Source: Candidatus Electrothrix aestuarii
GTDB taxonomy: Bacteria > Desulfobacterota > Desulfobulbia > Desulfobulbales > Desulfobulbaceae
Reading direction: 5' to 3'
Assembly (NCBI GenBank): GCA_032595685.2
Contig: CP159373.1
Location: forward strand, 455,001 to 519,000
Length of the DNA stretch: 64,000 nucleotides
Shown here: positions 8,418 through 15,933 of the stretch, one piece after another
How the letters are laid out: each line of letters starts with the position of its first letter
Position numbering within the stretch: the stretch's first letter is position 1
Position numbers and translations under genes: made by a program
The notes under the pieces: generated by a model
What the model saw: the letters and a program-made list of their open reading frames with translations, nothing else
What the model was told of the DNA's origin: nothing
The model's database searches: none

Positions 8418-8440
8418 TCTGATAATCCTACATTATCAGA
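8418..8440. promoter_or_regulatory. Perfect inverted repeat before the AAA15-TOPRIM operon, probable operator or hairpin
   Basis: TCTGATAAT, a 5-nt spacer, then ATTATCAGA: a perfect 9-bp dyad 20 bp upstream of the ATPase start. Size and place fit an autoregulatory operator; a 5' leader hairpin is the alternative. The rest of 8398-8701 is AT-rich with no further gene that I can support. Confidence 0.55.
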
Positions 8441-8701
8441 CAGATGGGATAAGTAACGCTAGTTTATGCCTTATATAACTATAACCACAGTAAAATTCAG
8501 AAGTAAACAATAACTTTTTATTGTAGTTCATCACATATTAATACATAAAAAAATACGTCGACTTAGTATCTATAATTACACCCTAAAATTAAAAACCCCA
8601 TAGCCACACAAATTACAGATCAGGATTGAAGATTTGAACCATCCCCGGCAACAATCATGCAAAACATCATTGCCGGAGATGATTTCTCTGACATTTCGTT
8701 C

Positions 8702-9157
8702 CTATCCTTCACCTCCCCCATCCCCACTCTTCTCCATCTTCCTCCCCGGCCGAAAGGCCTTCATGAAATCAAGCAGGAACTTCCCTTCCTCGGCAATATC
8801 AGGATAGGCATTGGCAAACTCCCGGATACGGCGGGTGGTGCCGTAAAGCCCCACCATGCACCTGTCCGTTCCCCGCAGGCGCTGGTGATAGACCGACTGA
8901 TACAATTTTTCCAGGGCATGTTCCCCCGGTTCCAGGCGAAGGACATCGGCCAGGCCCTCTTGCAGGTCGACAAGGACAGAGGCATCCAGATGCAGGGTCT
9001 CCCCGTGCTGCTGGACGAAACGGGCGGCATCATCAACCACAGCCTGATAGCCAGGCAGGGCCTTGTGCAGGGACTGGACCTCGCTGCCGTCCATCGGTGA
9101 GATGACTTCTACGTTCAGTACTGCGGCAAGCTGTTCAATCAATGTTTGTTCAGGCAT
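8702..9157 (-). CDS. Conserved-looking hypothetical protein, 151 aa
   Basis: The start is set at ATG 9155-9157 (MPEQTLIEQLAAVLNVEV) because AAGGAG precedes it; the longer frame has no ribosome site. The product is acidic and mostly helical by appearance, with no signal peptide or membrane segment, so probably cytoplasmic. The C-terminus is polar and glycine-rich (KMEKSGDGGGEG). I do not recognise a family. It is monocistronic, with AT-rich spacers on both sides. Confidence 0.65.
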   Translation of the reverse strand: MPEQTLIEQLAAVLNVEVISPMDGSEVQSLHKALPGYQAVVDDAARFVQQHGETLHLDASVLVDLQEGLADVLRLEPGEHALEKLYQSVYHQRLRGTDRCMVGLYGTTRRIREFANAYPDIAEEGKFLLDFMKAFRPGRKMEKSGDGGGEG

Positions 9158-9495
9158 GTCAGTTCTCCTTGTAGAAATTTTAAAGAATACCTGCAAAGTA
9201 TTGCGACGCTGCTGTTCTGTCAACAACAAAACAAGGCTATCCCAGAGAGTTTACTTGCAAAAAGAAAGGACGAGAATATGTATTTTTTCTCTGAAAAGGA
9301 AGAAAAAATGCTCCAGGAGAAAGAAAAGATATATTTCCAGAAAGAAAAAATATATCTTTTTATAGTTTCAATGTATCTGGAGATATATTTTTTCTTCGTT
9401 CAAAAAGGCAGGAGCTTCCGTAGATAGTCCCTCGTCAAACTGGAATCACCAGAACACACCCTTTCCTCCATCGCATAGCCTACCAAAAAAAACAA

Positions 9496-9524
9496 TTCAC
9501 TTTTCCATACCCTCACCCTATAAT
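9496..9524 (+). promoter_or_regulatory. Sigma-70-type promoter of the small secreted protein gene
   Basis: TTCACT at 9496-9501 and a perfect TATAAT at 9519-9524 with a 17-bp spacer, 30 bp before the start codon at 9555. The upstream spacer 9158-9490 is AT-rich and purine-rich on the plus strand; I see no gene in it. Confidence 0.6.
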
Positions 9525-9554
9525 GATAAAAAATATCATAAAGGAGGGTGTACT

Positions 9555-9839
9555 ATGACAAAGAAAACAATAATTGGTCTCGTTCTTTTTCTTTGCCTTA
9601 TTTTAGCTGACCAAGCCTTTGCCCGCTGGGGTCAGGCAGAAACTTCCTATTGGGGAGCATCAGGAACAGCCCATTGCCATAATAATAACAACGTTTCCGT
9701 GTGGGTGGGCATGAGCTACACACAGCAGAATGATGCACTGACAGAATTATGGAATAAAGCCGTTGCAGCCTGCCAACACCGTGGAGGCTTATTTGATGTC
9801 TCTGGAAGTGTCTATTCCCAATGGGGTCCTTACTGGTAA
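9555..9839 (+). CDS. Small secreted protein, 94 aa, unknown function
   Basis: A clear signal peptide (MTKKTIIGLVLFLCLILA, cleavage likely after AFA) leads into a mature part of about 70 residues rich in tryptophan, asparagine and tyrosine, with two cysteines (AHCHNNNN and AACQHRGG) that could form a disulfide. AAGGAGG stands about 8 nt before the ATG and a good promoter precedes it. I do not know the family. Export to periplasm or outside is well supported; function is not. Confidence 0.75.
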   Translation: MTKKTIIGLVLFLCLILADQAFARWGQAETSYWGASGTAHCHNNNNVSVWVGMSYTQQNDALTELWNKAVAACQHRGGLFDVSGSVYSQWGPYW

Positions 9840-9881
9840 CCCATCAACACTATCAAGCCAACTAAAGGATCTTGCCGATAA

Positions 9882-9989
9882 TCATATAAGGTCATCAAGC
9901 AGCTGGAGCGTTCGTTTGATGGCCGTTTCATGTTCACATGGCTCTTTTTTCCTGCTCCCAAAGTATCTTCCAATTAAGTTCTCACACAT
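9882..9989 (-). other. Short degraded coding-like fragment in a 300-bp spacer
   Basis: The spacer 9840-10139 holds no intact gene. On the minus strand, 35 codons from ATG 9989 read MCENLIGRYFGSRKKEPCEH and end LQLLDDLI, and the frame stays open a little further upstream without a start. It reads like the tail of a once longer protein, possibly a transposase or regulator. Weak evidence. Confidence 0.25.
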
Positions 9990-10139
9990 GGACCCTACTT
10001 TGTTGCTGAGAAGAATGCATGCTCGTCTATTTCAGTTGTTTTCTTGAGCTGGTATGATATTCTGCTAAGTGTAAAGAAGTGATGATGGAGCATTGCGCCC
10101 ATCAACAAACAAAACACTTAACGAAGAAAGGAGAGCAAT

Positions 10140-10679
10140 ATGAAACGAACAATGATATACGCAGGAGCACTGGCCCTGCTTATCGGCGTGACAGGTCAAG
10201 CACAGGCTACTCGCCTTGGGCTCCACGGCGTATTTTCAAATGGTGGAGATATTGGTGATTCTGAACTGGGCATCGGTGGACAGCTGGAACTCCCTGTTAA
10301 CCCCTTCATGTCTGTTGAGCTTGCAGTCACTCAATTTGGCGATGAAGTAGAAAGCAGCGGCACAACGATGGATCAGGACCTCACCTCAATCGGTCTTTCT
10401 GCCGTCCTCAGAGGACCTCTCGGACCGCAGCTGGAAGGCTACACCCTTTTGGGACTGAACTACAACACCTTTGACATGGATAATATGGAGGTGGATGACG
10501 CTGTAGGTTTTCACATTGGTGCAGGCCTGAACCTTCCTATCGCCTACAACATGGAGCTCTTCAGCGAGTACCGCTATACCTTCCTGGAAACAGAATTTGA
10601 AACAGAAGTCTCAGGTATGGACGAAGATTATGAGTATAACTTCGGTGTAGCAAAACTCGGTCTGAATTTCCTGTTCTAA
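10140..10679 (+). CDS. Outer-membrane beta-barrel protein, 179 aa
   Basis: A signal peptide (MKRTMIYAGALALLIGVTGQ, cleavage after AQA) precedes a mature chain of alternating hydrophobic and polar residues that reads as about eight short beta strands. It ends in LGLNFLF with the C-terminal phenylalanine typical of barrels folded by BamA. The size suits an OmpX/OmpA-like eight-stranded barrel. Acidic loops (MDNMEVDD, GMDEDYEYN) would face outside. The site AAAGGAGAGCAATATG is strong. It is a single gene followed by a terminator. Specific function unknown. Confidence 0.82.
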   Translation: MKRTMIYAGALALLIGVTGQAQATRLGLHGVFSNGGDIGDSELGIGGQLELPVNPFMSVELAVTQFGDEVESSGTTMDQDLTSIGLSAVLRGPLGPQLEGYTLLGLNYNTFDMDNMEVDDAVGFHIGAGLNLPIAYNMELFSEYRYTFLETEFETEVSGMDEDYEYNFGVAKLGLNFLF

Positions 10680-10707
10680 TCAGGGGATATCCTTTCAAGA
10701 CCAAGAG

Positions 10708-10740
10708 AAAGGGGACAGCAAAACCTGCCCCCTTTTTATT
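10708..10740 (+). terminator. Rho-independent terminator after the beta-barrel gene
   Basis: The stem AAAGGGG-A-CAG pairs with CTG-C-CCCCTTT (11 bp with one A-C mismatch), with a 6-nt loop and a run of five T. It ends the plus-strand gene 29 bp after its stop and faces the convergent YedE operon. Confidence 0.75.
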
Positions 10741-10761
10741 TTTCAATCGTTACAGCCCGCC

Positions 10762-11826
10762 TTATCGTTTTACCCGTGCCTTACGGTAGCTGAGTATAAC
10801 TGTCAGGCAGAAAATCAAGCCCAGCAGGGTAGCGATCTGACCGTTAAACACCGGACCGGCTGAAGTACTACGCAGCTGCCAGGTAATAACCATCGCAGCC
10901 CCGGTTACCATACCAAAACAGGTAATCCCCGCATCAACGTCCCCTTCTCCAGCCTTAATAACCTGCCGGAACGGGCATCCATCAACAATCACCGCAGCAA
11001 GTCCGACCAAAACCATAGCCAGGAAACTCCAGAGGTGACTATGATGGGCACCGGGTTGGGCCTCCATACCGAGGTTGAACTGACCACTGACCAGAGACAC
11101 CATCAGGGCAGAGACAAAGATGGCAATCACGCCGCTGAACAGGGTCTTTTCCCGGAACAGGAAAAAATTGCGGATTCCACCGGTAATACAGAGCCCGGAA
11201 CGTTGAGCTAGGCCACCGATCAGCAAGCCCACAGCCAAGGATATCCACAAGGGTGCATGTTGCGCTGCTGGCCCTGAAAACCCCTGCTGTACAAAAGCTG
11301 GTTTAAGAAAAAGGAAAAGCAGCAAAAGAAAACCTATACCTGGCAGGATATACCCGTTGATGGTGGGCAAATTCTGAGCACGGTCCAGGACTGAGCCAGC
11401 TCTGAGATATTTCCCTCCCAACCAGATACCGAAAAGCATACCAAGTAAGGCAGCAACAGCGGTCAGGTCCCCGGCTCCAAGACGCAGAAGCATTTTAATC
11501 GGACAACCGATAAAAACCCCGCAACCCACAATCATGAAAAATCCGAGAAAGAAACGAATCAGCGGCGAGGAACCTCCTGTCACCCGAAAACGTCGATTCT
11601 GCTTGGCCATAAAAAAGGCCCCTAACAGAAAACCAACCAGTTCTGGGCGAATATAGCTCATGCGGACACTATCCTGTAACTGAAGCGCACCAGCCAAGTT
11701 CTCCAAAAAACATGAAATACAGATACCTGAGTTAACAGGGTTGCCGAACAGGGTGAGCATAACAGCGCCACCGCCAAGTACTATCCCTGTTATAATTGAA
11801 AGATCTGGTAATTTAAAGCGACTCAC
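10762..11826 (-). CDS. yedE: YedE/YeeE family sulfur or selenium compound transporter
   Basis: A 354-residue inner-membrane protein with about nine or ten hydrophobic helices and the duplicated YeeE/YedE cysteine motifs. Each half has an early Cys loop (NSGICISCF, C36/C39; RSGLCITGGIRN, C213) and a GCP loop (GCGVFIGCPIKMLLRLGAGD, C102/C108; VDGCPFRQVIKAGEGD, C284). This pattern fits the YedE branch linked to selenium metabolism; related YeeE proteins take up thiosulfate. No TusA/YedF-like partner lies beside it. It is the last gene of the minus-strand cluster and starts immediately after the TPR gene stop. Substrate is inferred only to the level of sulfur or selenium species. Confidence 0.85.
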   Translation of the reverse strand: MSRFKLPDLSIITGIVLGGGAVMLTLFGNPVNSGICISCFLENLAGALQLQDSVRMSYIRPELVGFLLGAFFMAKQNRRFRVTGGSSPLIRFFLGFFMIVGCGVFIGCPIKMLLRLGAGDLTAVAALLGMLFGIWLGGKYLRAGSVLDRAQNLPTINGYILPGIGFLLLLFLFLKPAFVQQGFSGPAAQHAPLWISLAVGLLIGGLAQRSGLCITGGIRNFFLFREKTLFSGVIAIFVSALMVSLVSGQFNLGMEAQPGAHHSHLWSFLAMVLVGLAAVIVDGCPFRQVIKAGEGDVDAGITCFGMVTGAAMVITWQLRSTSAGPVFNGQIATLLGLIFCLTVILSYRKARVKR

Positions 11827-12387
11827 TTATTCACACCCACCTGCTACTCTTCGTTGTAAATAGAGAAGCTCATCAAGAGCCTTTCTCACCTCTTCATCCT
11901 TTGGCCGCGATTTCAGTTCCTGAGCCAGTGTTGTTTTGGCTGCCACCAGGTGATCCATTATTTCTTTTCCAAGAAAAAGAGGGGTGTTATTATCAACAAA
12001 ATCAGGTTCACTATCCACAGCCTGACGGTAGCTGGAAATAGCTTCCACCATTTTGCCGGTATTATACTGCAAGCGCGCCTGATAAATGAAAGAACGCGGA
12101 TTATCAGGATGATCCCTCTGCACCTTTTGCAGAACCTCTTCTGCGGCCGTATACATTCGCATCCCAAAAAGGCGCTGAACCTCTTTGTAGATTTTCTTAT
12201 CCTGCTCTAACCGCTTCTGGTACATTTCGTCAGCCAGTTCCTTTCCACTGACACTTGCACCTTTCTCCTGCAAGGCCATTGCGCCATGCTGGGCCAACAT
12301 CACCGCAGTGATAACAAGCAACACAGCCAGCGAAACCGTGGTGAAGCTATCCAGGGCGTTGCCGAAAAATTTATCTTTTATAGCCAT
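11827..12387 (-). CDS. Membrane-anchored TPR protein, 186 aa
   Basis: An N-terminal transmembrane anchor (SFTTVSLAVLLVITAVMLAQ, about 13-32) is followed by a periplasmic part with at least two TPR-like helix pairs (LFGMRMYTAAEEVLQKVQRD, YNTGKMVEAISSYRQAVDSE) and a C-terminal helix. Such proteins act as assembly or docking scaffolds. It is directly followed, with no gap, by yedE, so the two are translated together. A 167-bp spacer with a nested stem around 12490-12535 separates it from the beta-helix gene. Its partner is not known. Confidence 0.75.
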   Translation of the reverse strand: MAIKDKFFGNALDSFTTVSLAVLLVITAVMLAQHGAMALQEKGASVSGKELADEMYQKRLEQDKKIYKEVQRLFGMRMYTAAEEVLQKVQRDHPDNPRSFIYQARLQYNTGKMVEAISSYRQAVDSEPDFVDNNTPLFLGKEIMDHLVAAKTTLAQELKSRPKDEEVRKALDELLYLQRRVAGGCE

Positions 12388-12554
12388 AACTGTCCATGAG
12401 ATGAACTTCCCACCTCAGAGGAGAAGGGAATGGAAAAAATAGTTTATTGAATCGTACCACAAACAACAAGTGCCTGATAAAAAAAATATCCGGCTGAAAG
12501 CACGCCGTACTTCAGCGACCTCCAACCGGACAATACAAGGTACTGGAATCCTTG

Positions 12555-13526
12555 TTAGTGAAGACCAGCTCCGCTCACAGGTGCAGCATAAAAATCGGTC
12601 AGATCAACCTTACCAAGGGTTTCTTCCCGCCCTTTATCCATGACCTTTTCCATGATTTTTTTCTCATCGGTTGTGCCCCACCAGTTATTGCGGGCCACGA
12701 TATCATCAGCCTGACCTTCTAACATGGAAATATTGTAGTTTTCATTATCTGCAATATTATTATCCTGGAGCATGGCTTCTTTGGTAGCGTAAAAGATCAC
12801 ACCTTTACCGTTCTTGTTGATGTTATTAAAACGGATAGCAGCACGACCACCCTTTTTCACATACACGCCAAAGAACTCATTGCCACTGATTTCGTTATGA
12901 GCAACCGGTGAAGCAGTCCCGCCGCCAACAATAATGCCGCCGCCGTTCTCTGTCACCAGATTATAGAGAACCGGCATAGAACATCTCACTGGGACGTCTG
13001 GCAAGTTTTTACTGCCAATGGCGGTTCCGTTATGCTTGAAGGTATTGTTTACAACAACAATCTGGGAGGAATGGCAATGCACAGCGGTCTGCGCATACAT
13101 CAGCTCGCAGTACTCAATTAAGTTATCGATAGAACCGTTGAAATTAATTGCTCCCCAATCCCCAGGAGCTGGTTTTTCCTCAGCACTGGTAAAAACTATT
13201 TTTTTCTCTTTTGTTCCTTGGGCATATAATTTTCCCAAGACAAAAATCTCAGCGCGGGAGAAGTGGTTATCCTTGTCCGTATACCTCTTGTCCGGCCCAA
13301 AGGCCTCAATCTTGGCAAAACGCACTGTGGTTCCAGGCATGATGATCAAAGTTGCCTCTTTGGCAACCTCCACATCACCTTTCACCAGAATATCCCCGGA
13401 CCAGGTTGTATCCTTGTCAATAACCCCTTTTTCTACAACCAGCTCTTTGGCAAAACCCGACTGGAGGGTCAGCAGGGTCGCTGCAAGCCCGGCAAGCAGC
13501 GACAGCATTATTTTTTTACTCATCAT
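12555..13526 (-). CDS. Secreted right-handed parallel beta-helix protein (NosD-like)
   Basis: A 323-residue protein with a signal peptide (KKIMLSLLAGLAATLLTLQS, cleavage after GFA). The mature chain has repeated short beta coils with NxF/NNx ladders (IVVNNTFKHNGTAI, VAHNEISGNEFFGVYV, IRFNNINKNGKGVIFY, MLQDNNIADNENYNIS), typical of NosD/CASH-type beta-helices. An N-terminal stretch (LVKGDVEVAKEATLIIMPGT) resembles cell-surface sugar-binding helices, and WWGTTDEKKI is a common motif near the end. It lies 31 bp after the PhnD-like gene. In nitrous oxide systems NosD helps metal-site assembly; here the role is open. Confidence 0.82.
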   Translation of the reverse strand: MMSKKIMLSLLAGLAATLLTLQSGFAKELVVEKGVIDKDTTWSGDILVKGDVEVAKEATLIIMPGTTVRFAKIEAFGPDKRYTDKDNHFSRAEIFVLGKLYAQGTKEKKIVFTSAEEKPAPGDWGAINFNGSIDNLIEYCELMYAQTAVHCHSSQIVVVNNTFKHNGTAIGSKNLPDVPVRCSMPVLYNLVTENGGGIIVGGGTASPVAHNEISGNEFFGVYVKKGGRAAIRFNNINKNGKGVIFYATKEAMLQDNNIADNENYNISMLEGQADDIVARNNWWGTTDEKKIMEKVMDKGREETLGKVDLTDFYAAPVSGAGLH

Positions 13527-13557
13527 TGGTGTATCTCACTCAAGTGTAAAAGAAGGA

Positions 13558-14520
13558 TTAATACTTATTGTACGGAGGCATGTTGCAGAGTTTGAGATCT
13601 TCCCGGATAGCATCGTATTCGCTATCAACAACCGGCTGAAAACCGTCAATGAGCATCCGTTTCAGCACCTTGAGGGTCTCTCCATCCACAGTTGCAACCT
13701 CATCATCCTTCAGGTTAAGGAGAAGATCTTTCATTTTCTCCTTCAAAGCAGCATCGATTTCAGCCCGGGCACCAACGGTACAATAGGGCATCGGTTCACT
13801 TTCAGCGATAATATTATAATCATTCAGATCAATGATATTCTCTTCAACCAGACGGTCCAGATCGATGCGAGGCGCTGCACCAACATCATATTTTCCGTAT
13901 TCCACCCCGTAAATTACCTTATCATGCTTGGCTGCACCGGCAGGAATAGTATAGGAAGAGAAATCGGTTTCCGGATCAAAGTTATTTTCCAGCAGCAGAG
14001 CATACTGGGCCATATAACCAAAAGGAGCCAAGGCCGGACCAAAGACCATAGATTTGCCACGCATGTCTTCGATGGTCTCAATACCGCTGTCTTTCCGGGC
14101 AATAATCGTTCCTGTGGCCTTATAACCGTTTCTTCCGCGAATATCAGTAAGCAGTAAATCAGCCTTATATTTTTCTTTCAGTACAATCGCAACAACAGGG
14201 TTAACATGGAAGAAGTCAACTTCCTTATTTTTGATCAGGCTCTCAAACTCAAAGGTGTTTTTGAGGATCATCTCAACCCGGCGGCCAAGCTTTTTCTCAA
14301 GATAGGCGGTAAAAGGAGAAAAACGTTCCTCGGACAGCTTACGACTGTCGCAGATCATATAACCAAAACGAAGCGGCTTTTCATTGCTTACCGGAGTTAC
14401 TGCGGGCTGGTCCTGTTTTTCCGCAACAGCAGCGGGCTTCTCAGTCGCCTCATCAGTCTTGCATGCCTGAAGAGAGAAAACGGCAGAGAACAGAAGAATA
14501 CACAGAGCTATTTTTTTCAT
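13558..14520 (-). CDS. PhnD-like phosphate/phosphonate-type substrate-binding lipoprotein
   Basis: A 320-residue lipoprotein: signal peptide with lipobox SLQAC, a TDEATEKPA-type linker, then a type 2 periplasmic-binding fold of the PhnD/phosphite family. Family features include the early strand LRFGYMICDSRK, ERFSPFTAYLEKKLGRRVE, DFFHVNPVVAIVL and VVFGPALAP-like MRGKSMVFGPALAPFGYMAQ. No ABC permease or ATPase is encoded in the cluster, so it is an orphan binding protein. It may sense or deliver a ligand to the neighbouring envelope proteins. Two spaced cysteines late in the chain (PYCTVG, LCNMPPYNKY) are additional features. Confidence 0.8.
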   Translation of the reverse strand: MKKIALCILLFSAVFSLQACKTDEATEKPAAVAEKQDQPAVTPVSNEKPLRFGYMICDSRKLSEERFSPFTAYLEKKLGRRVEMILKNTFEFESLIKNKEVDFFHVNPVVAIVLKEKYKADLLLTDIRGRNGYKATGTIIARKDSGIETIEDMRGKSMVFGPALAPFGYMAQYALLLENNFDPETDFSSYTIPAGAAKHDKVIYGVEYGKYDVGAAPRIDLDRLVEENIIDLNDYNIIAESEPMPYCTVGARAEIDAALKEKMKDLLLNLKDDEVATVDGETLKVLKRMLIDGFQPVVDSEYDAIREDLKLCNMPPYNKY

Positions 14521-14674
14521 GTCGTTTATGTCTTAGATAGAAATAGAGAGTTTCGCAGGATACAGTCCTCCCTGCCGGTATTACCGAGCAGAGAGAACGT
14601 CCTTTTATTTATTTACGTCTGCTGAAATGTATGGACCGATAGGTCTTGAAAAAAGCAGAGGATACCGAGAGGGT

Positions 14675-14698
14675 CTCAGTAACTCAGGAGTTACTGAG
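14675..14698 (-). promoter_or_regulatory. Perfect hairpin across a stop codon inside the envelope cluster
   Basis: CTCAGTAACT, 4-nt loop, AGTTACTGAG: a 10-bp perfect stem that includes the stop codon of the TPR gene (14684-14686). No T-run follows on the minus strand, so it is more likely an mRNA processing or stability element than a full terminator. The 163-bp gap to the PhnD-like gene follows. Confidence 0.5.
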
Positions 14699-15178
14699 CA
14701 GTTGAATCTCTTGCTGAATTTCGTCAGCTGCTTCCGGGGTCGCCGCAAGAGCTTCTGCGGTTTCCAGAGACTTTTGAGCCAGCTCAGGCTGATTCAGCTG
14801 CTGATGGGCCAAAGAAAGATGAACATGGAGCATCATATCCTTCTCATTCAATGCCAGCGCCCGATCCAGATATTTCACTGCCTCGGCGCTTTTCTTTTGC
14901 CGTAGCAAAACGATTCCCATACCATCCAGGGCATCAAAATTATTTGCATCCAGTTTCAGAACTTCCTCAAGCTGCTGCGTCGCTTCGTTCAGCTCGTTGG
15001 TCCGAAAGTAGGCCATAGCCAAGCTGTTTTTGGTAGAGATATCATTCTCATCCATATAGAGCAGCATTTTATACTGCATAATCTGAACCGAATCCGGGAG
15101 CTTGGAAATCCCTCCATGTGCGGCGGCAGAGCTCACTGAAAGCAACAGAATCAGTAAGGTTAAAAACAGGTTTCGCAT
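14684..15178 (-). CDS. Periplasmic TPR protein, 164 aa
   Basis: A signal peptide (MRNLFLTLLILLLSVSSAAA) is followed by about three TPR units: YKMLLYMDENDISTKNSLAM, FRTNELNEATQQLEEVLKLD, LRQKKSAEAVKYLDRALALN and a fourth partial pair. GAGGAAG precedes the ATG. It is likely a periplasmic scaffold or chaperone similar in size to NrfG/PilF-like proteins. It sits between the OpuAC-like and PhnD-like genes of the cluster, which suggests it binds one of them. Confidence 0.78.
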   Translation of the reverse strand: MRNLFLTLLILLLSVSSAAAHGGISKLPDSVQIMQYKMLLYMDENDISTKNSLAMAYFRTNELNEATQQLEEVLKLDANNFDALDGMGIVLLRQKKSAEAVKYLDRALALNEKDMMLHVHLSLAHQQLNQPELAQKSLETAEALAATPEAADEIQQEIQLLSNS

Positions 15179-15225
15179 TTCTTCCTCTTTATTGTTCCTC
15201 TTTATAAATAGCGAATTATCTGCGA

Positions 15226-15804
15226 TCAGATCAAATTTTTGGTCTTGAGAAAATCCTTGGCAACACTCTCCGCATCACTGCCCTCTGACTGCTGCAACAG
15301 CTGCTCCAGAGAAGAATTATCAATCAGATTACCGAGTTTATTAATAACACGGTGAAGGATCGGAAATTTAACCAGTGACTCACGGTTTGCTACAGGTACG
15401 GCCATAGAGGCATTATCCTGGGCAACCGGTCCCTTATAACCAAAGGGTTTCAACCAAACCAGATTCTCATTTTCAATATAGTATTCTTTGACCAGGCTAT
15501 AGCTTTCGTCATCATCGCTGCCCTGGTTATCACTGCTCATACCGGAGAGACCAGTATTTACGTAATTGATACAGAGATCAGTAGGACACTGGGTTCCAAC
15601 ATCCTCCGTGCTGTTCACAACATTCACAGTGGTACCGGTACGCTCTGTGATATAGGTAGCCATGATATGAGCGACTAGCTGCTGTTCAGCAGACTCGTTG
15701 ACTGTCAGATTCAGAATACGGCCAACACAGCTATAGCTTGTCGAGGTGAAGGTCAGCAGCAAAAAGCAAGATGCTGAGAACAGTAGTGCAGTTTTTCGTC
15801 GCAT
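15226..15804 (-). CDS. OpuAC-like substrate-binding domain protein, orphan
   Basis: A periplasmic protein of 192 aa from ATG 15804; AAGGAG sits 10 nt before it, so the upstream ATG at 15834 is less likely. Signal peptide MRRKTALLFSASCFLLLTF with cleavage near SYSC. The mature start CVGRILNLTVNESAEQQLVA and ITERTGTTVNVV resemble the first lobe of glycine-betaine (OpuAC) binding proteins, and the later LVWLKPFGYKGP plus AVPVANRESLVKFPILHRVI resemble the second. It is shorter than full OpuAC proteins (about 270 aa) and there is no transporter partner. Ligand unknown; with so few residues a redesigned or sensory role is possible. Confidence 0.6.
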   Translation of the reverse strand: MRRKTALLFSASCFLLLTFTSTSYSCVGRILNLTVNESAEQQLVAHIMATYITERTGTTVNVVNSTEDVGTQCPTDLCINYVNTGLSGMSSDNQGSDDDESYSLVKEYYIENENLVWLKPFGYKGPVAQDNASMAVPVANRESLVKFPILHRVINKLGNLIDNSSLEQLLQQSEGSDAESVAKDFLKTKNLI

Positions 15805-15933
15805 TTTCAGGTAACTCCTTTTTTTATTTATCATGATGAATATCTCCCTTTTTCAAAAGGAAGATCTCGTCCTGTTTACATTATTTTTCGCATAATCCAC
15901 AACAGATATCCTACGGAAAAAATATCATATTCC

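Noticed and set aside
13018-14157. 379-codon plus-strand frame
   Set aside because: Lies over the PhnD-like and beta-helix genes on the other strand; those have signal peptides and family motifs.
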